A DNA stretch of 64,000 nucleotides from Monodelphis domestica (Eukaryota; Chordata; Mammalia; Didelphimorphia; Didelphidae): positions 537,651,293 through 537,715,292 of the forward strand of contig NC_077227.1 in assembly GCF_027887165.1 (NCBI RefSeq). The letters run 5' to 3'. Position 1 is the stretch's first letter. Every line of letters starts with the position of its first letter. Below the pieces are notes generated by a model. The model was not told the DNA's origin. It did not search any database and worked only from the letters and a program-made list of their open reading frames with translations. Shown here piece by piece: positions 59,565 to 64,000 of this stretch. The translations under genes were made by a program, and so were the position numbers.

Positions 59565-59740
59565 CCGGGGATACAAAGGCAGGCCTGGAGACTGGGACAC
59601 CTGGCCTCAGCCACTTCCCAGCTGTGTGAACCTGGGCAAGTCACTTAACCCCCATTGCCTAGCCCTTCCTGCTCTTCTGCCTTAGAACCAATACACAATA
59701 TTGATTCCAAGATGGAAGGTAAGTGTTTAAAAATAAAGAG
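59565..59740 (+). repeat. Mon1-like CORE-SINE, sense
   Basis: AGCTAGGTAGCCCCGGGGAT to ATTGATTCCAAGATGGAAGG, with a slightly shortened head. It is antisense to GRHL1. The sequence 59741-60220 has no recognisable feature. Confidence 0.8.
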
Positions 59741-60224
59741 GAAGGCCATTCTAACTGGTCTCACTGAGTAGAGTGGCAGGAGCAGATGCACTGGGAAATT
59801 TGAAGCCCAAATTTAGATGTAGAAGTTTGTGTAGGGAAGGAGAGGGGAAAAGTAGAAGAAAGGGAACAATTCCTAACTGTTTGAAATTACTGGTACCAAA
59901 GAACTAGAAAAATAGTCAGCCCTGCAGGAAGTGGTGGTATCAGAAGTCTCTGCTTGCTCAATTTCTTTTGTAGATTTGGCCATTTAAGGACTGGAAAATA
60001 CTTGGGATAGTTGTAGTTTAAAATTTTGGTCAAAAGTAACTACTTTTCTGTCATATCTAGGAAAAATAGAAATGCAGCCTGAGATATGAAGCGTATTGGC
60101 CTGTGATTGAAACTTGTGCCCTACTAAAAGAGAAAGGCTATTATCCTGGATATCTACATTGTTCTGAATTCTAAAGGAGGTATGAACTCAAAAAGGTAGG
60201 ATAAACCCAGCATAGAAAGTGGAA

Positions 60225-60400
60225 ATAGCATTGAATGTGGACTCAAAAGATTTGGTCTCCCATTCTCGTTCTCCACCTATTTATCCTTGAGTAAAGCACT
60301 TCTCCTTTCTGGGATTCAATTTCCTCATCTATAAAATGAGGAGTTTGGGCTAAATAATTTTAATGATATCTTCTAGCTCTAAAGTATGTAATCTTAATAA
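60225..60400 (+). repeat. MIR SINE abutting a GRHL1 micro-exon
   Basis: AGTGGAAATAGCATTGAATG, TCTGGGATTCAATTTCC and CATCTATAAAATGAGGAG. It ends about 20 bases from the donor-side edge of the exon at 60421-60458. From 60459 to 61281 the intron is unique AT-rich sequence. Confidence 0.7.
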
Positions 60401-60420
60401 TAATGAAAAACTAAGCTTAC

Positions 60421-60458
60421 CCTTCACCTTCCAGCTCTTCTGAGGTAATAGGAAGAAC
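60421..60458 (-). CDS. GRHL1: GRHL1 micro-exon (fifth from last)
   Basis: This is a 38-base exon encoding VLPITSEELEGE plus two bases of a glycine codon. The acceptor is TTCTAAAG and the donor GTAAGC, reading on the minus strand. It encodes part of the acidic linker between the CP2 domain and the dimerisation domain. Its length is not a multiple of three, so skipping it would shift the frame. A MIR copy begins about 20 bases beyond its donor. The exon is too short to appear as an open reading frame and is called from the family sequence and both splice sites. Confidence 0.88.
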
Positions 60459-61281
60459 CTTTAGAAAAAGAAAATAGGTTGTCTTAAAATACACTCAAAA
60501 TATGCTTTTAAAATAATCTTCTATTAAAGCAAAATGTTAATGGCTTTGGATTTCTGACCAAAATGAGCCAAATTTCATTTAGTCATCTGTCCCCAAACCA
60601 TGATTTGTTGGCCTTTATCTATTTGTGTTCTTTTCCACCCATTAATTAGAAATCCAATATGATGATATATAATCTTTTAAAATAAGCTAGACACAGAACA
60701 AGAATCCAAAATCTACACACCAAAGAAACAAAATTAAGTGAAATGCATTCTGTATTTGTAAAATATCCCTTCCACATCACAACTGTCCCCATTGCAGTTT
60801 CCATGTCTCACGGGTCAGCATCAGAAATTAAATGGGACTTTTGAGGAGTTCTGCAGAAGCAGCAAAAAGCACACAAAGGCCAGAAAAAGTTTACAAACTG
60901 AGAAACGCATACATTTATAATATAACATACTGTAAACACCCTCTAAAGAAAAAGAAATAATTCAGACTTCTTCTCTGATACAAAGGGAGGGTCAAACAAT
61001 TTTATGTAGATTTTCCAGATTGCAGGGTACCACTCCCTTAATTCCCACAATGTGGAAGGGGTAATTTTGTATTAGCATTGTTGAGTATGTGACATTATTT
61101 CCACTTAATATTCTGAAGTGCTAACTCTTTTAAAAAAAAAGTGATCAGACTCCTTTAACTTTGAGCATCTACTTTTAATATTAATATCCTAGACTAGAAA
61201 AGTGCCTACCTCTAGTAAGACTGAAGTTATAAATAACAAATAAAACAATATCCTAAGACCCCTAGAAGATTTGTCACCTAC

Positions 61282-61421
61282 ATGAGCCCCACGTTGAAGG
61301 TTGGCAAAATGCACATCAGGGATAAAGAGAACAGGTTGAGTGTCGAGATCAATAAAAGGCTTGAAAACTGTGATGTCCATTCTTTTGTGGGATGGAAGCA
61401 CAGATACTTTAACATCAGAAA
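61282..61421 (-). CDS. GRHL1: GRHL1 exon, end of CP2 domain (sixth from last)
   Basis: The exon is 140 bases: two bases completing a split valine codon, then 46 codons. On the minus strand the acceptor is a pyrimidine tract ending TTTCAG and the donor is GTAGGT (61281-61276). The peptide contains [17 protein letters not shown] and [11 protein letters not shown], which are hallmark grainyhead strings at the C-terminal edge of the CP2 DNA-binding domain. It joins in phase 0 to the next exon (VLPITSEELEGE). The preceding exon is not in the window: 61422-64000 was read on the minus strand and holds no matching segment, only intron with a long L2. Confidence 0.93.
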
Positions 61422-62109
61422 CTGAAAGAGAATAGGTGGATAAAACAAATTTTAACAGAAAAACTGGTACTAAAATGTATGTTGTACAATATTCTATATC
61501 ACTTATAAGAAACATGAGGTATACATTTTTGCACTTTTCATATTTAACTTGTGGCATGTTTCAATTTTGAGGAGCAAGACAAATAGGTTTGTATATAAGG
61601 GAAGGTGCTTATCCTTATCTTAACCAAATCTTAACCGAAAGTGTAACTTTTATCAAAGTTAGGAGAAAAAATGATAGAAACAACAAAAGAGAATACAGAC
61701 CAAGCATACTTAGTATCTGAAAATAAGCCAGAAAAAGCCTTTAACCCCAGCTGTCCTACTACAGTCAGCAGCTTTTGGATCTTCATTAAAAATACATCAA
61801 ATGCAAAAGAGAGTGAACAAGTTTTTCTTCCTGCTTCAAAAATGTCAAATATAGATTAACCATCCCTATTTTTCTAGCTACACACATAGTTGTCCTCCAA
61901 AGCAATATCAGGAACCTTCTCTGAGGGGTGGCAATAAGAAAATCTCAATTAATCTGTTTGTTGGCAAGTACTCGTAGATTCAAGTCATCTCAAAATAAAA
62001 AATGCTTAAAATTACATATGTCAACATGGACAACAGTGACTATGAAGTAGAAATGGTTCTCTCCTTCCATAGACAGATAAAAAAAATTGTGTGAAAATGA
62101 AAGCTAGTG

Positions 62110-63880
62110 AACAAAACAAATAGAAGAGAAAGCATGACACACTATTCCTACCCTCCACAAAGGCCCTTCCAACTATTTTCATCACTCTTCAAACCTTTCA
62201 GGGCTTTCCTTCACCCATCTTCTCAGCTGAGAACCTTGCCTCATATTTTCCTGAAAAAAATTGAGACCATTCACCTAGAGCTTCCTCTTTTTCTCTCTTT
62301 TTCATCTCAGATCATTCACATTCTATCATTATGTCCTTCTTCACACTTGTCCCCCACACAAATGTGGCTCTACTACTTGAACAAAGGATCTGATTCCATC
62401 CTGTCTCCTCCAACAGATTGTCCCCTCTACCATCCCCACTCTCTTCTGTTTCTCCTTGTCTTCAGGCTCCTTCCCTACTGCCTACAGATATCACATTTCC
62501 TCCATTCTCAAAAAACTTCTTCCTTCCTGCTAACTGATGCCAACATCTCTTCTGCCTTTTGTGGTTAAACAACTGGAGAAGGCCATCTACTTCTTCTCTT
62601 CTTCCTTGTTCCTTAACTTTCTATAGATGGGCTTCTGACTCCATCATGGAGCTAAAACTGCACTCTTCAAAATTACCCAAGATCTCTAGTTGCCAAATCC
62701 AATGCAGTTTTCTGAGAATTCGTCCTTCTTGACCTCTGCAGCCTCTGACACTATGAATCTCTCTTCTCTTTGATACTCTCTTCTCCCTGGAGTTTTTATA
62801 ACATCCATCTCCTTGACTCTCTGACCCATCCTCCATCATCCCCTTTGCTGGATCCTCATTTGATTCACACCAGGTAACCATGGGTGTCCCACAGAGCTCT
62901 GTGCTGGACTCTCTTCTCTTCTCCTTCTAGATGGGGATTACTTGGGGAACTCATCAGGTCCAATGGATTCAGTTATGATCTCTATGTTTATAATTCTCAA
63001 ACTATCCACCCAAGTCTAGCCTCACATCTCTAATTGCCTCTCAGATGTCCTGATCTGGATGTCCTGCCAACATGTCCCAAATGGAATTCATGATCTTTCC
63101 CCCAAAACTTTCCCCTCTTCCAAATCCCTATTACTTTCAAAGACATCACCATCCTCAAGGCACCCAGTTAGGCATCTTCTTCTGCTCTTCATTCTTTCTG
63201 ATGTCTCACATCCTATCTAAGGCCATAGCCATCAATCTCACCTTTGCGACATCTCTCAATCATCATGCTCCCTTTCCTCCTCTGATACTGCCACATCCTA
63301 GCATGGATTCTCATCTCCTCAATCCTGGGCTACTCTAACAGCCTACTGTTTGGCCTGCTTGCCTCAAGTCTGCCCTCCATTCAGTGGCCAAAGTCATTTT
63401 TCTAAAGTGCAGGTCCAATCACATCTCACACATCCACACATCCCTCCTGTGGCTCCCTATCGCTTCCAGGATAAACCAGAAAACCCTTTACTTTGGCATT
63501 CAAAGCCTTTCATAACCTACTACCTTTCTAGTCTCCTTATACTCAATACCAGCTCCTCTCTCCACCACATACCATGTGATCCAGTGGTGTTCCCCAAACA
63601 AGATGCTCTTTCTCCTCTTCTCGGTCTACTAGCTTGCCTGGAATCCTTCAAGCCCCAGTTAAATTCCACTTTCTCTAGGAAACCTTTCCCAATCCTTCTT
63701 AATTCTAGTGCCTTCCCTGTGTTGATTATTTCTTATTTATCCTGTATATAACTTGTCCACACATACCCGTTTGCATATTGTCTCCCCATCAGACTATGAG
63801 CTCCTCAAGGGAAGGAACTGTCTTTTGCCTTTTTTTTTCTTTTTTGGTATCCCTAATATATTTTTAACACAGTGCCTAAT
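62110..63880 (+). mobile_element. Long L2 LINE in GRHL1 intron
   Basis: About 1.8 kb of L2 ORF2 and 3' sequence: GTCCCACAGAGCTCTGTGCTG, ATGGGGATTACTTGGGGAAC, GGCTACTCTAACAGCCTACTG, GTGGCTCCCTATCGCTTCCAG, CATTCAAAGCCTTTCATAACC and a tail with GAGCTCCTCAAGGGAAGG and CACAGTGCC. The frames at 62107-62568, 63072-63338 and 63350-63751 are fragments of it, out of frame with one another. The interval 61560-62109 is plain intron. Confidence 0.85.
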
Positions 63881-63884
63881 ACAT

Positions 63885-64000
63885 GTTGTCATTGTTCAGT
63901 CATTCATTTGTGTCTGATTCTTTGTGCCCCCATGGACCCTATGGAGTTTTTCTTTTCCAATAGATTTAGTGGAAACTTTTGTCAAGAAATCAGAGGTTAA
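63885..64000 (-). repeat. Mar1-type SINE, cut by the window edge
   Basis: GTTGTCATTGTTCAGTCATTC, then TTGTGTCTGATTCTTTGTGCC matches the 3' module of the copy at 49562-49830. Confidence 0.7.

Larger units (their letters stand above)
46300..61421 (-). other. GRHL1: GRHL1 gene, 3' half (last six coding exons and probable 3' UTR)
   Basis: Grainyhead-like 1 is a CP2-family transcription factor that acts in the nucleus, mainly in epithelia, where it binds DNA as a dimer. Six exons on the minus strand, at 61421-61282, 60458-60421, 58911-58820, 56019-55934, 52803-52739 and 48107-47993, join in phase through GT-AG introns to 177 codons and a stop. The reading ends in KLTLTEI, which I recall as the GRHL1 C-terminus; the GRHL2 and GRHL3 tails differ (VTLMEI and an IILKEL-type end). 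If the protein is about 618 residues as in human, this is roughly residues 442-618: the tail of the CP2 DNA-binding domain, a linker and the C-terminal dimerisation domain. Earlier exons are beyond base 64000. No stop or frameshift is seen, so the gene looks functional. Confidence 0.93.

Noticed and set aside
62107..62568. 153-codon open frame near the right edge
   Set aside because: It lies in the 5' part of a long L2 and is out of frame with the other L2 remnants; no independent gene signal.
1..64000. CRISPR arrays, phage, plasmid or bacterial operons
   Set aside because: The regular repeats are microsatellites; gene structure and repeats are those of a mammalian genome.

Overview
The window is vertebrate nuclear DNA from a marsupial. 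It is AT-rich and CpG-poor, packed with retroelements, and contains split genes with GT-AG introns. The most frequent element is a ~200 bp CORE-type SINE with a tRNA-like head, of the kind known from marsupials (Mon1/Mar-like). Alongside it are L1 with marsupial-type ends, L2, MIR, an RTE-type SINE clan, solitary LTRs and hAT fragments. I saw many Mon1-like copies and no young WSINE1-type copies, which leans towards an American opossum such as Monodelphis; that is inference.

Only one protein-coding gene is recognisable: the last six coding exons of GRHL1 (grainyhead-like transcription factor 1), on the minus strand between 61421 and 47993. They join in phase to 177 residues plus a stop codon. 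The rest of the gene lies beyond base 64000. A probable 3' UTR runs down to about 46.3 kb. The introns hold L1, LTR, MIR, SINE and L2 copies.

The other 46 kb is intergenic. It runs as follows. 0-10 kb: SINEs, an ancient repeat, a solitary LTR, an L1 3' end and a CpG-rich block at 8.48-9.31 kb that could be an unassigned promoter. 11-17.7 kb: an almost full-length, dead antisense L1 with two SINEs inside it. 18-30 kb: SINEs, MIRs, a nested L2/L1/hAT composite, an LTR and a diverged L1. 31.8-32.0 kb: a broken, intronless copy of SMIM1. 32.5-46.2 kb: L1 fragments, a well-preserved RTE-type SINE with a 12 bp target duplication, another LTR, and stacked antisense L1s carrying an OC1-like hAT insertion. 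46.3-64 kb: GRHL1, with a long L2 at the right edge.

I found no bacterial-type systems, CRISPR arrays, rRNA or true tRNA genes, and no multi-gene functional system. Nearly all long open frames lie in repeats or have no recognisable counterpart. Repeat family names come from recalled consensus patterns and were not searched, so boundaries are good to about 10-30 bases except where a target duplication fixes them.
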